From NCBI GenBank assembly GCA_903892635.1, contig CAITJH010000039.1, positions 1 to 40,579 of the forward strand: a stretch of 40,579 nucleotides of DNA. The letters are read 5' to 3'. How positions within the stretch are numbered: position 1 is the first letter of the stretch; every line of letters begins with the position of its first letter. The position numbers and the translations under genes were made by a program. A model generated the notes under the pieces. That model ran no database searches. It was not told where the DNA came from and worked only from the letters and a program-made list of their open reading frames with translations. The stretch comes from an uncultured Actinomycetes bacterium. GTDB lineage: Bacteria; Actinomycetota; Actinomycetes; S36-B12; UBA5976. Below are positions 27,019 to 34,629 of the stretch, in pieces.

Positions 27019-27654
27019 ATGCAACTTGACCACGTTTCCTACGCAGTCACCTCGGCAGAATTAGCCGACACTGTGCAGCGTCTCGGCGCTGATTTAGGAG
27101 CTGCCTTTATTGACGGCGGCAAGCATCCTCGTTTCGGCACACGCAACTTCGTGTTGCCTCTAGCTGGCGGAACTTACATCGAAGTTGTTGCACCACTTGA
27201 GCATCCCGCTGCGGAATCCGCACCATTCGGTCAGGCAGTTCGCCAACGTGCAGAAGCTGGCGGCGGCTGGATGGGTTGGGTAGTTCAAGTAAATGATTTG
27301 GCACCCGTAGAAGCACGAATTGGTCGTCCTGCAGGCGACGGTCACCGTGTTCGTCCAGATGGCGTCGATGTGAGTTGGAAACAGATCGGGTTGATTGATT
27401 TGATGGCCGACCCTTCATTGCCGTACTTCATTAACTGGAACGATCTATCGCTACATCCTTCGGTAGGTGCGACATCGGGAATTCAGGTCAGTGAAATCGC
27501 TATTAGTGGCGATCGCGACAAGCTTGTCTCGTGGCTCGGAGTTCAAGGCGAAGAATTGATTGACTCTGTCAACCTCAAGTGGGTTGACGACGAAGACGGC
27601 GGACTTACTTCGGTCACGTTCCAGACAAGTAATGGCCCAGTCACCATCGAGTAA
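27019..27654 (+). CDS. VOC superfamily protein (glyoxalase-like domain)
   Basis: A 211-residue protein with an N-terminal beta-alpha-beta-beta-beta module (LDHVSYAV, GTRNFVLPLAGGTYIEVVAP) and a second module later, as in the PF13468 type of glyoxalase-like proteins. His4 and the Glu in YIEVV are plausible metal ligands. Reaction unknown. No Shine-Dalgarno sequence precedes the ATG; CACAGT lies six bases before it, a weak leaderless signal. It ends base to base with the convergent exonuclease gene. Confidence 0.82.
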   Translation: MQLDHVSYAVTSAELADTVQRLGADLGAAFIDGGKHPRFGTRNFVLPLAGGTYIEVVAPLEHPAAESAPFGQAVRQRAEAGGGWMGWVVQVNDLAPVEARIGRPAGDGHRVRPDGVDVSWKQIGLIDLMADPSLPYFINWNDLSLHPSVGATSGIQVSEIAISGDRDKLVSWLGVQGEELIDSVNLKWVDDEDGGLTSVTFQTSNGPVTIE

Positions 27655-28317
27655 CTAACGCGATGCGCTAACTACAAATTCAGGCATCACAATTCGAGGT
27701 GTTGCACCGACAAAATGTCGGACCGTATCAATGTTCTTCAACATGTGAGGCATTGCCTCGACCACAACTTTTGCATCTGCACTAGCGTCATGTTCACGAT
27801 CGTTGAGAACACCCAGATGTTCGGCAATAGTCGTCAATTTGTAGTTAGGCAGATCCTTTAACGATTCGCGCGATAACCAATACGTGCATATGGCCGGCAT
27901 GGTTGGAAACTCGCGACCAATGATATCGACCTCATTGTCGACGAAAGCCATATCAAAAGTGGCGTTATGGGCCACAACAATCGCATTCGACATTATCGAT
28001 TCGATAGCCGGCCACGCCTGTTCAAAAGTTGGCGCATCGTTCAATAAATCGGGCGTAATCCCGTGGATGAAAACGGCGCCGGTGTCTTGTGAGCCATGAT
28101 TAATCAAGGTTGAATACGACTCGAGGATCTTGCCATCGCCTCGTGTACGGTGGGCTGCAAACTCGATAACTCGAGCACCTTTGCTTGGTTCAAATCCAGT
28201 GGTTTCAACGTCAATAACGACGTAATCGCAGTCCAATTCAAATGGAGCATCAAATGCACCGTAGTGGGCATGATTTCGCACCATTCCAGGTTCTGCGAAA
28301 AGTCGACTCTTTGCCAT
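27655..28317 (-). CDS. DnaQ-like 3'-5' exonuclease (DNA polymerase III epsilon family)
   Basis: A DEDDh exonuclease of 220 residues. Exo I is VIDVETTGFEP (D36, E38), Exo II is VVAHNATFDMAFV, and Exo III is EHDASADAKVV with the catalytic His and Asp. It lacks the polymerase-binding tail that would identify a replicative epsilon subunit, so a repair or nucleic-acid-trimming role is equally possible. TAGATT lies seven bases before the ATG. Confidence 0.9.
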   Translation of the reverse strand: MAKSRLFAEPGMVRNHAHYGAFDAPFELDCDYVVIDVETTGFEPSKGARVIEFAAHRTRGDGKILESYSTLINHGSQDTGAVFIHGITPDLLNDAPTFEQAWPAIESIMSNAIVVAHNATFDMAFVDNEVDIIGREFPTMPAICTYWLSRESLKDLPNYKLTTIAEHLGVLNDREHDASADAKVVVEAMPHMLKNIDTVRHFVGATPRIVMPEFVVSASR

Positions 28318-28401
28318 AGCAATGAATCTATCTGGCTTGTCAGACTTTTCGGAATGCTAGCCACATAAGCGTGGATGAGTGGCGGAATCACTCGGCTGAC
28401 G

Positions 28402-28407
28402 TAGCCT
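28402..28407 (+). promoter_or_regulatory. Leaderless -10 element of the 28.4-kb lipoprotein gene
   Basis: TAGCCT exactly six bases before ATG 28414. The six intervening bases TAAGGC could also act weakly as a ribosome site. Confidence 0.5.
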
Positions 28408-28413
28408 TAAGGC

Positions 28414-28899
28414 ATGAAGCTTTATGCGCTGGCTAGCGCTTGCACGTCGGTCCTTGTTTTAACTGCGTGTGGATCCGCGCAAGTAGCGTCACAATCCCCT
28501 ATGGCAAGTTCGAGTGCAACCGCAACACGCGCAGCAAATGTCACAGATGCTGACTCAGCAGTTGATTGCTCTTTGTCGACGACTGTGACCGCACCACATA
28601 TTGTCTCGCAGTTTGATTTACCGAACTCGAAGCCAACTTTGCGCATTGCAATTATTCAATGCGACGCTGACTCTTCTGAGTTTGTTGAATCATTTGTCGC
28701 GGCGACTGACGCATGGGCATCAAATGGATTAGTAGCAGGTCCTGATGTCGCTTTTACAGTCACCGGTGAATGCACGGCTAATGAAACAACAGTTGCATGC
28801 CCCGCGTCTATTTGGTCCGAAGACGATTCAACGGTCCCCGGTTCACTCATTATCTCGACTGAAAACAACGATCCGAAATGGGAATTCACACCTAACTAA
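28414..28899 (+). CDS. Hypothetical lipoprotein
   Basis: A 161-residue exported protein with signal peptide and lipobox LTAC (Cys19), then a Ser/Ala/Thr-rich linker to about residue 45. The mature part contains four further cysteines (DCSLS, IQCDAD, GECTAN, VACPAS) that may pair. No family recognised. It stands alone between two minus-strand genes and is convergent with sixA (3 bp apart). Confidence 0.8.
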   Translation: MKLYALASACTSVLVLTACGSAQVASQSPMASSSATATRAANVTDADSAVDCSLSTTVTAPHIVSQFDLPNSKPTLRIAIIQCDADSSEFVESFVAATDAWASNGLVAGPDVAFTVTGECTANETTVACPASIWSEDDSTVPGSLIISTENNDPKWEFTPN

Positions 28900-28902
28900 A
28901 AA

Positions 28903-29352
28903 TTAAGGCCGAAAATCTGCGACGATCTTCGCAAGTGCTGGATCAAAGTCGTCAGGATTGCCTTCGCAGTCAATGACAACCACAGTTGCCGGCGACATGA
29001 CTGACTCGTAACCACAATTGTTCACCAGTTCAGTGACTCCGGGATTGTGCGCGATGACAAGTAGGCATTCAGTTGCGGGTGTCTCGCGAATTATTTGAGT
29101 CAACGACGAAACGCTGGCGTTATACGCCTTGTCGGACACCTCGCACGGAACGTCAATACCAAGTAGTTTAAACGTCTCTTGGGTTCGAGCCGATGAACTC
29201 ACGATCGCTTGCGTTGGCATAAAGTTGCTATCTGTCAGGAACACTCCTGCGGCAGTAGCTTGCTCAATTCCAATGGGCGTTAACGATCGAGAGTGATCTC
29301 CCGCATAGCCATGCGGCAAAGCCTGCGCGTGGCGCATGATGATAAGTCGCAT
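28903..29352 (-). CDS. sixA: SixA-type phosphohistidine phosphatase
   Basis: A histidine phosphatase (phosphoglycerate mutase-like fold) of 149 residues. The catalytic RHA motif (R7, H8) sits in RLIIMRHAQA, SSARTQET supplies the second arginine, and VIAHNPGV near 106 carries the second histidine. SixA proteins remove phosphate from phosphohistidine on signalling or PTS proteins. ATG 29352 is chosen over an upstream TTG frame opening because it starts the fold and overlaps the kinase stop as TGATG. It is therefore translationally coupled to the pseudouridine operon. Confidence 0.88.
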   Translation of the reverse strand: MRLIIMRHAQALPHGYAGDHSRSLTPIGIEQATAAGVFLTDSNFMPTQAIVSSSARTQETFKLLGIDVPCEVSDKAYNASVSSLTQIIRETPATECLLVIAHNPGVTELVNNCGYESVMSPATVVVIDCEGNPDDFDPALAKIVADFRP

Positions 29353-30254
29353 CACGAGCCGCTTGTTGGCCAAGCGCCAATGTGTTGGCAGCACACACTT
29401 GCGATATCAATTGCACTTTGCAAAGCGCCTTGTTGCTGTTCGCTGGTTAGTGCTTCGAGCTCAGGAAGAGCAACTAAAGCAGCAACGAGACCACCGCATA
29501 AAGCATCGCCAGCGCCGGTTGTATCGACTACCGAGATGTCATTTGCAGGGAGTTCAACTCGTAATCGCCCGCGCGAAAGCCAAGAAGCTCCTTCGCTACC
29601 ATGCTTAATGATCACGTTCGGTAATGTCTGTAGCCAATTGCTAAAGCCGTCCTCGATGAGGGCCTCAATTTCATCATCATTAGCCAAAACAATGTCGGCT
29701 TGTTCGAGATAAGTGCGTACCGTAACGGCACCACAGGCTCGAATAGGAGCACTTGATGCCGCATCCACAACAACTCGAGTGTTAGCAGCCTTGGCAATCT
29801 CCAGCGCCTGAAGTGCAAGCGATTGAGTTTCGGGTCGTAGGAATGTGTAGGCGCTCATAACGAGATATCGAGCATCTCGGATGGCGTTGGTACGAATGTC
29901 GTCAAGAGTCATGTCAAGATTTGCACCGAAATCCGGAAACATTGTGCGCTGGCCTTTGTCGTCAACGATGATCACACACGTACCTGTGCGCTCAGGAGTG
30001 CGACTAATGAGTTCAGTTGCAATCGAACCTGTGTGTAGTTGGTCAATTAACCATTGCCCAAGGAAATCGTTTCCAACATCAGCGATCAAGGTAACCTGTG
30101 CTTTGCTGTGTGCAGCCCAAGCTGCCATGTTGCAGGGCGATCCACCTACGGCAAGACGATTGATGGCGCTGGTGTCGGAGGCATAGTTGATCTCACCTGA
30201 AATCAGGCTGAGAATGTCAACGTTGACATCACCGAGGACAACGATCGAGGACAT
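29352..30254 (-). CDS. psuK: PfkB-family sugar kinase, probable pseudouridine kinase
   Basis: A ribokinase-like kinase of 300 residues: the N-terminal VLGDVNVDIL, VGGSPCNMAAWAA substrate loop, and the C-terminal DTTGAGDALCGGL anion hole with the catalytic Asp. Family members phosphorylate diverse sugars. The pseudouridine assignment rests on the adjacent psuG, 2 bp away, which uses pseudouridine 5'-phosphate, the product of this step. Confidence 0.82.
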   Translation of the reverse strand: MSSIVVLGDVNVDILSLISGEINYASDTSAINRLAVGGSPCNMAAWAAHSKAQVTLIADVGNDFLGQWLIDQLHTGSIATELISRTPERTGTCVIIVDDKGQRTMFPDFGANLDMTLDDIRTNAIRDARYLVMSAYTFLRPETQSLALQALEIAKAANTRVVVDAASSAPIRACGAVTVRTYLEQADIVLANDDEIEALIEDGFSNWLQTLPNVIIKHGSEGASWLSRGRLRVELPANDISVVDTTGAGDALCGGLVAALVALPELEALTSEQQQGALQSAIDIASVCCQHIGAWPTSGS

Positions 30255-30256
30255 AA

Positions 30257-31180
30257 TTATGGACGCGCAGCAGCAACGGCAACTTGTGCAGCGAGCCGGG
30301 CATTGGCGTTAATCAACGTAACGTTAACTTCAAGTGATGCGTTGTTGGTCTTGGTGTGGAACCAATCGAGTAGGAATGGAGTGACATCCTTACCGCTGAT
30401 GTTGGCCTTTGTGGCAGCCTCTAAACCAGAGGCTAACGTTGCATCATGAAGTGCTAGATCAAGTTCATCCTCGGCACTAACTGGTTGTGCGAGCACGATT
30501 GCGCCTGGAGCCTTAATTGCATCACGTTCTGTCGCGATTGCCGCCGCTTGCTCTACTGTGTCGACACGCCATGTGACGTCATAGCCTGAGTCTGCGCGGT
30601 AAAAACCAGGGAATCGATCTGTTCCAAATCCAACAACTGTGATCCCAAGAGTCTCTAACCGTTCGACAGTTGCACCGACGTCCAGAATGGACTTCACGCC
30701 AGCACAGACAACTGTGATGGGTGTTCGTGCAAGCGTTACGAGGTCTGCAGACTCGTCCCATGTCTCGCGAGCACCGCGATGGACTCCACCTAGTCCCCCA
30801 GTTGCAAAGTATTTAATACCAGCTAAATGTGCGATGTGAGACGTCGCCGACACTGTTGTGGCGCCGTTTGCACGGGAAGCGATGACTGGACCTAGATCGC
30901 GTGTTGAGACCTTGACGACGTTGCTCGCAGGATCACCTAGTTGCTCTAGCTGTGAATCATTGAGACCTACGTGAACCTTGCCATCGAGAATTGCGATCGT
31001 TGCTGGGACAGCCCCACCTGCACGCACATTGTCTTCGATTTCTTTGGCGACAACCACATTGCGTGGGCTGGGCAATCCGTGGCTAATGATGGTGGATTCA
31101 AGAGCCACTACAGCCTTGCCGGATAACAATGCGGCTGAAACGTCTGGATGAATAACAAGATGCGAGGTAGTTGAAGTCAC
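30257..31180 (-). CDS. psuG: Pseudouridine-5'-phosphate glycosidase
   Basis: Cleaves pseudouridine 5'-phosphate to uracil and ribose 5-phosphate, salvaging modified RNA nucleosides. 307 residues. Family blocks are ALESTIISHGLPSPRN, ATTVSATSHIAHLAGI, YFATGGLGGVHRGA with active-site residues, VVCAGVKSILDVGATVERLET and PGFYRADSG. GTG 31180 has TAGGCT six bases upstream and no Shine-Dalgarno sequence. First gene of psuG-kinase-sixA. Confidence 0.94.
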   Translation of the reverse strand: MTSTTSHLVIHPDVSAALLSGKAVVALESTIISHGLPSPRNVVVAKEIEDNVRAGGAVPATIAILDGKVHVGLNDSQLEQLGDPASNVVKVSTRDLGPVIASRANGATTVSATSHIAHLAGIKYFATGGLGGVHRGARETWDESADLVTLARTPITVVCAGVKSILDVGATVERLETLGITVVGFGTDRFPGFYRADSGYDVTWRVDTVEQAAAIATERDAIKAPGAIVLAQPVSAEDELDLALHDATLASGLEAATKANISGKDVTPFLLDWFHTKTNNASLEVNVTLINANARLAAQVAVAAARP

Positions 31181-31186
31181 CCTCTC

Positions 31187-31192
31187 AGCCTA
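31187..31192 (-). promoter_or_regulatory. Leaderless -10 element of psuG
   Basis: TAGGCT on the minus strand, six bases before GTG 31180; the same hexamer and spacing as at the DMT transporter gene. Confidence 0.55.
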
Positions 31193-31256
31193 GTTACCTG
31201 CACTATGCTGACGTTGGACGACACCGCTCAAAGTCACTGTTTATGAGGAGTTCTTG

Positions 31257-31856
31257 ATGACACAGCAGCTAATTCCAGCACGAGGTTACGCGGCAGCACG
31301 CATGAAGAAGGGCCAGACCCTCAAGGTCATTAACACGTACGGTCAGCAAGTCATCGACTTTTGGGCGTTTGCAGATACAGACATGACCGAGTACATGTCG
31401 ATGCATCACACTCACGCTGCGCTGCTCAAAATCATTCCTGCGGTCGGCGACACACTGGTTACAACCAAGCGCCGTGGCATCATGACAATTCTGGAAGACA
31501 CAACGCCAGGCATTCACGACACCGTGATGCCATCATGTGACCGATACCGCTACCAGCAGCTTGGTTGCGAGGAATACCACCTGAACTGCAAAGACAATCT
31601 TGAAATGGCCTTGGATGACATTGATCTGAAGCGTCCGGTCCACCCAGCTCCGTTTAACCTCTTTATGAACATTCCTGTCAGCGATGTCGACAACAACTCA
31701 ATTTCGTGGCAGCCATGCCAGGCCAGCGCCGGCGAATACATCCTGATGCGTGCTGAGATTGATTGTGTCGTTGCGTTCTCGTCATGCCCTCAGGACATCG
31801 TGCCGATCAATGGACCTAACTGCGAAATCGTTGATACTCACTTCGTTATTTCATAA
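31257..31856 (+). CDS. DUF1989 (urea carboxylase-associated) family protein
   Basis: A 199-residue protein with KVINTYGQQVIDFWAF, YMSMHHTHAALLKIIPAVGDTLVTTKRR, TPGIHDTVMPSCDRYRY and ALSS-type CPQDIVPINGP blocks of DUF1989. Some members are coded beside urea carboxylase and related nitrogen genes; none are seen here. Conserved Cys and His residues suggest a metal or cofactor site. GAGGAG (31245-31250) is six bases before ATG 31257, so a TTG one codon earlier is not needed. Divergent from psuG, which hints at a shared nucleobase or nitrogen theme (inference). Confidence 0.88.
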   Translation: MTQQLIPARGYAAARMKKGQTLKVINTYGQQVIDFWAFADTDMTEYMSMHHTHAALLKIIPAVGDTLVTTKRRGIMTILEDTTPGIHDTVMPSCDRYRYQQLGCEEYHLNCKDNLEMALDDIDLKRPVHPAPFNLFMNIPVSDVDNNSISWQPCQASAGEYILMRAEIDCVVAFSSCPQDIVPINGPNCEIVDTHFVIS

Positions 31857-31895
31857 GGATGATTTAGGCGTATCAATCGTTAATTGCAAGGTCGG

Positions 31896-33056
31896 CTACG
31901 GCGCTGGCGCAAGAGTGTTTAGGCTAATTTCGTTTCCGGAAGAGTCCCCACCTGCTACCGGAATATCGATATTTGCCGTTAACGTCAGTGAAGTCTGCAA
32001 CAGATTTGAAATCGCCCACGGCGATGAATCATTAATGACTGCGAAACAATCAGAAGGCGCGGAACATGTGAGAAACAGCTGAGCCGAGTAGTTAGTCGAT
32101 GGAAAACCGCTAAAAGACCAATCTAGTCTGCATCGAAGATTTTCTACTTGAGTAGATCTGTTCACCGCAAAATTATCGCCGCCAAGAACTAGCTTTGTAA
32201 CCCCATAATTAGAACAACTTGCAGTATCCGTAACATTGATAAACAGTGAACCTGAAATCGTGAACGTCTTGAGTGCACCTTGGGTCACAGTGATTACATC
32301 GCCATTGTTGACGTGTTCACACACATACATATTTGTACTATTACTGTCACGTGGACAATTTGTCGCTCCATTTAGAGTCACGATCGACAGATAGTTTGTA
32401 TCGTTCTGAATTGAAACATCCCAATCAGTACCTGGCAAGGTCAGTGACTTACTGTTGGAGTCCAAATACATACTGTGTTCGCAGCCGCCCATTCCACACG
32501 AGGGAATCCCATGTACATTCCAAATGGCTTGCAGTAGCGGACTAGATGGATTTTGGTTAGCTATGTCGACCATGCTTTGCTGAGTATTCACAGTGACATC
32601 TGTAGCCGTTGATGGATTGGTAGGTCTAGGCGTATGTGTTGATGCAAAAGCCACAATTGTTACTCGTCGTGCGTTCGCAAACTTTCCGTGTCGCTTTGGT
32701 ACACCACCCGACCGAACTTTGATTGGTGCGGTGATTCCACTTTTGCGCATGAACCCTCGTACCATTTTGGCTCGGCGCAGCGATAACCCAGTGTTATTAA
32801 GATCCGAACCTGAATTTTGGACATATCCAGTCACAACGTAGTAATCCACCGTCGCAGATTTCTTGGCCAGCTTTCGGATAGCGACCCTTGCGGAACTCGA
32901 CAAAGCGCTTGAATTTGAAGAGAAATGGACTGTGACTACTCTGGATGCACCTTGTGTGGTCGCGTGGCTTGTTTCGACGAGTGAAGTCGTAACGAGTGAA
33001 GCCAAAACTAGAGAAACGAGGAACCTAAGGGACCGAGCGCCATATCGTCTATTCAC
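31896..33056 (-). CDS. Exported OmpA-like protein with cysteine-rich C-terminal region
   Basis: A 386-residue exported protein. A signal peptide (about 1-32) is followed by an OmpA/MotB-like domain at about 40-135: VVTVHFSSNSSALS, the VVTGYVQNSGSDL segment, LSLRRAKMVRGFM and NARRVTI, which normally binds peptidoglycan. A Pro/Thr linker leads to a C-terminal region of about 220 residues with several cysteines (CGMGGC, NCPRDS, VCEHV, SCSNYG), unrecognised. Gram-positive OmpA-like proteins presumably anchor to the wall. GTG 33056 has TACTAT six bases upstream. Base composition is AT-richer than the core genes. Confidence 0.75.
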   Translation of the reverse strand: MNRRYGARSLRFLVSLVLASLVTTSLVETSHATTQGASRVVTVHFSSNSSALSSSARVAIRKLAKKSATVDYYVVTGYVQNSGSDLNNTGLSLRRAKMVRGFMRKSGITAPIKVRSGGVPKRHGKFANARRVTIVAFASTHTPRPTNPSTATDVTVNTQQSMVDIANQNPSSPLLQAIWNVHGIPSCGMGGCEHSMYLDSNSKSLTLPGTDWDVSIQNDTNYLSIVTLNGATNCPRDSNSTNMYVCEHVNNGDVITVTQGALKTFTISGSLFINVTDTASCSNYGVTKLVLGGDNFAVNRSTQVENLRCRLDWSFSGFPSTNYSAQLFLTCSAPSDCFAVINDSSPWAISNLLQTSLTLTANIDIPVAGGDSSGNEISLNTLAPAP

Positions 33057-33062
33057 GTTTCA

Positions 33063-33068
33063 ATAGTA
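33063..33068 (-). promoter_or_regulatory. Leaderless -10 element of the OmpA-like gene
   Basis: TACTAT on the minus strand, six bases before GTG 33056; four of six bases match TATAAT, in TAnnnT form. Confidence 0.6.
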
Positions 33069-33158
33069 GTTGAAAGTTTTCACAACTCTTATCACTTGAA
33101 TCAACATGTACCAAATGTCCGAATTGGGTACATTCGCAACATCCTTTATGTCGTCGCC

Positions 33159-33186
33159 TTGACTGAAAGAGAGTTACGGTTAAAAC
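33159..33186 (+). promoter_or_regulatory. Promoter-like sequence upstream of the SOUL gene
   Basis: TTGACT (33159-33164), a 16-bp spacer and TAAAAC (33181-33186). If real, transcription would start about 7 bases later, at or after the in-frame TAA at 33193. Confidence 0.45.
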
Positions 33187-33747
33187 ATGACTTAACAGCA
33201 ACGCTATGACACCGTCGGAACTATCGGTTCCTATGAACTTCGCAGTTACCACCCTTGCGTCGTTGCTGACGTAACCGTCGATGGCCCTTTTGAGAAAGCC
33301 GGCAACGCTGGCTTTCGACCACTGATCAACTACATCAGCGGCGCTAATCATTCCTCCGGCAAAGTGGCAATGACTGCTCCTGTGATTCAAGAGGCTTCGC
33401 GCAAGATTCGTGTTGATGAACCAGCGCTTGAAACCACGCATGGCAATAGCCATGTGATCAGCTTTGTTATGCCCGCTCAGTACTCTTCAGTGGCTGAATT
33501 GCCGGTTCCTAATGATTTGCAAGTTGTCCTTCGAGCGATTCCTGCACAGTTGGTTGCCGTTGATCGATTCTCGGGCCGCTGGTCGGAGTCGATCTATGCA
33601 GACCGTCAAACTTCACTTCGCTCACAAGTTGCAATGAACGGCTATGAATCAATTGGTTCAGCACGTTTTGCTCGTTTTGATCCACCATGGACACCGTGGT
33701 TCATGCGTCGCAACGAGATTCAGTTACCTGTAGCCGAAAAACCTTAA
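33187..33747 (+). pseudogene. SOUL-type heme-binding protein gene with TAA at codon 3
   Basis: From 33196 to 33747 the frame is open for 183 codons and encodes an intact SOUL domain: YDTVGTIGSYELRSYHPCVVADV, then FEKAGNAGFRPLINYISG, KVAMTAPVIQE and a C-terminal PPWTPWFMRRNEI block. The only matching ATG upstream (33187) reads ATG ACT TAA, so the third codon, Glu or Gln in a typical start of this family, is a stop. No in-frame ATG, GTG or TTG follows until GTG 33358/ATG 33364, which would delete about 55 residues of the fold. It may be a very recent pseudogene, a sequencing error, or a gene using an unusual start. SOUL proteins bind heme or porphyrin. Confidence 0.7.
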
Positions 33748-33974
33748 CGACGACGAAATAGTCGCTGCCAAAATGTAGGTTTCGTCAGAGTCACTTCGAT
33801 ACGAGCTGGACGCAATTCGCCAGCCGCAAGTTTCTCGAATTCAGCATCCCAGTCAACGGCACGCGATGAATCGGCCGTCCCCGACTGGTGGGCGTCAATC
33901 GTGAACTTTTTGCCACACGCTGCGCAGCGTAACGAGGTTCCATCTAACGTGGCACCGCAGGAACACTTATTCAT
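33744..33974 (-). CDS. Small zinc-ribbon protein
   Basis: A 76-residue protein beginning NKCSCGATLDGTSLRCAACGKKF, with CxC and CxxC pairs forming a single zinc ribbon, then an acidic linker and a strongly basic C-terminus FWQRLFRRR. No family name recognised. It overlaps the end of the SOUL frame by 4 bp. TAGAGT six bases before the ATG suggests its own leaderless transcript, although DUF4236 lies just upstream. Confidence 0.72.
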   Translation of the reverse strand: MNKCSCGATLDGTSLRCAACGKKFTIDAHQSGTADSSRAVDWDAEFEKLAAGELRPARIEVTLTKPTFWQRLFRRR

Positions 33975-33980
33975 ACGTTG

Positions 33981-33986
33981 ACTCTA
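33981..33986 (-). promoter_or_regulatory. Leaderless -10 element of the small zinc-ribbon gene
   Basis: TAGAGT on the minus strand, six bases before ATG 33974. It lies at the very end of the DUF4236 region, 12 bp from its stop. Confidence 0.45.
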
Positions 33987-34313
33987 CTAAAACAGTTGCT
34001 TGCCACATTGGGAGCAGAAATTGGCCTTACCAATTGTATACCGGTGGCCACACTTGTCACAGGTAGCAGTCTTATGCGTAGGTGTTTCAGTTGCTTCGGT
34101 CGCTTGGTTATCACCGAAGCTCCCACCAGCAGCATGTGATTCAACATAAGAAATGCCCGTGCCGGGAATTGACGTCGTTCGTTGCACTCGCCCATCGGCA
34201 CGTTTTGTGATTCGAAACCCTTTGACGCCTGCAGACATGCCAATACCTGATTTGCTCATGTTCAACCGAATGCCCGGTGCGATCTTAAAACTCTTGCGAA
34301 AACGAAAACCCAT
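33987..34313 (-). CDS. DUF4236 protein with C-terminal zinc ribbon
   Basis: A 108-residue protein. The DUF4236 domain occupies about 1-57 (FRFRKSFKIAPGIRLNMSKS, then IGMSAGVKGFRI and SIPGTGISY). A polar linker follows, then a zinc ribbon CDKCGHRYTIGKANFCSQCG. DUF4236 has no established function. Its -10 CATAAT sits six bases before the ATG. Confidence 0.87.
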   Translation of the reverse strand: MGFRFRKSFKIAPGIRLNMSKSGIGMSAGVKGFRITKRADGRVQRTTSIPGTGISYVESHAAGGSFGDNQATEATETPTHKTATCDKCGHRYTIGKANFCSQCGKQLF

Positions 34314-34319
34314 GTTTTA

Positions 34320-34347
34320 ATTATGCATCGAACCACGGACAGTCCAA
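34320..34347 (-). promoter_or_regulatory. Leaderless promoter of DUF4236
   Basis: TTGGAC (34342-34347), 16-bp spacer, CATAAT (34320-34325), then TAAAAC and ATG 34313. The -10 matches TATAAT at five of six positions. Confidence 0.65.
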
Positions 34348-34359
34348 GCAAGACACAAA

Positions 34360-34527
34360 CTATCGGCGCACCATCACGTCAAAAGTCTTTATGATCGACG
34401 CAGGTTGCATACGACCGACTTTCTTGGGCTTGATGGTCATCTTTATCGAACATGCACCGATGCTGTTGGCAAGTGTGACGAGAGTAAATACGGATGCAAT
34501 CGGGATGCGTGATGCCGAGCGATTCAT
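34360..34527 (-). CDS. Tiny putative lipoprotein (55 residues)
   Basis: A short open frame in what otherwise looks like a gap. Basic MNRSASR is followed by a hydrophobic stretch (IPIASVFTLVTLA), a lipobox-like IGAC with Cys26, and a basic mature part containing KPKKVGR and ending VMVRR. AAAGG lies six bases upstream of the ATG, a good ribosome site. It is 46 bp upstream of DUF4236 on the same strand. No homologue is known to me; a membrane-anchored 30-residue cationic peptide is what the sequence shows. No other gene is visible between 34528 and 34629. Confidence 0.6.
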   Translation of the reverse strand: MNRSASRIPIASVFTLVTLANSIGACSIKMTIKPKKVGRMQPASIIKTFDVMVRR

Positions 34528-34629
34528 GTGGTGCCTTTGTTGGTGGTTACTCGATCAATTTACATGACTCCAGACTTCAGCTAGCAATACTCACCAGATC
34601 TAGTAATTAGTTCTCATTGAGAAAGCTTG

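Noticed and set aside
34611-34623. TTCTCATTGAGAA dyad near the end of the GIY-YIG gene as a terminator
   Set aside because: A single central base leaves no loop, and there is no T-tract; it may only be a chance palindrome.
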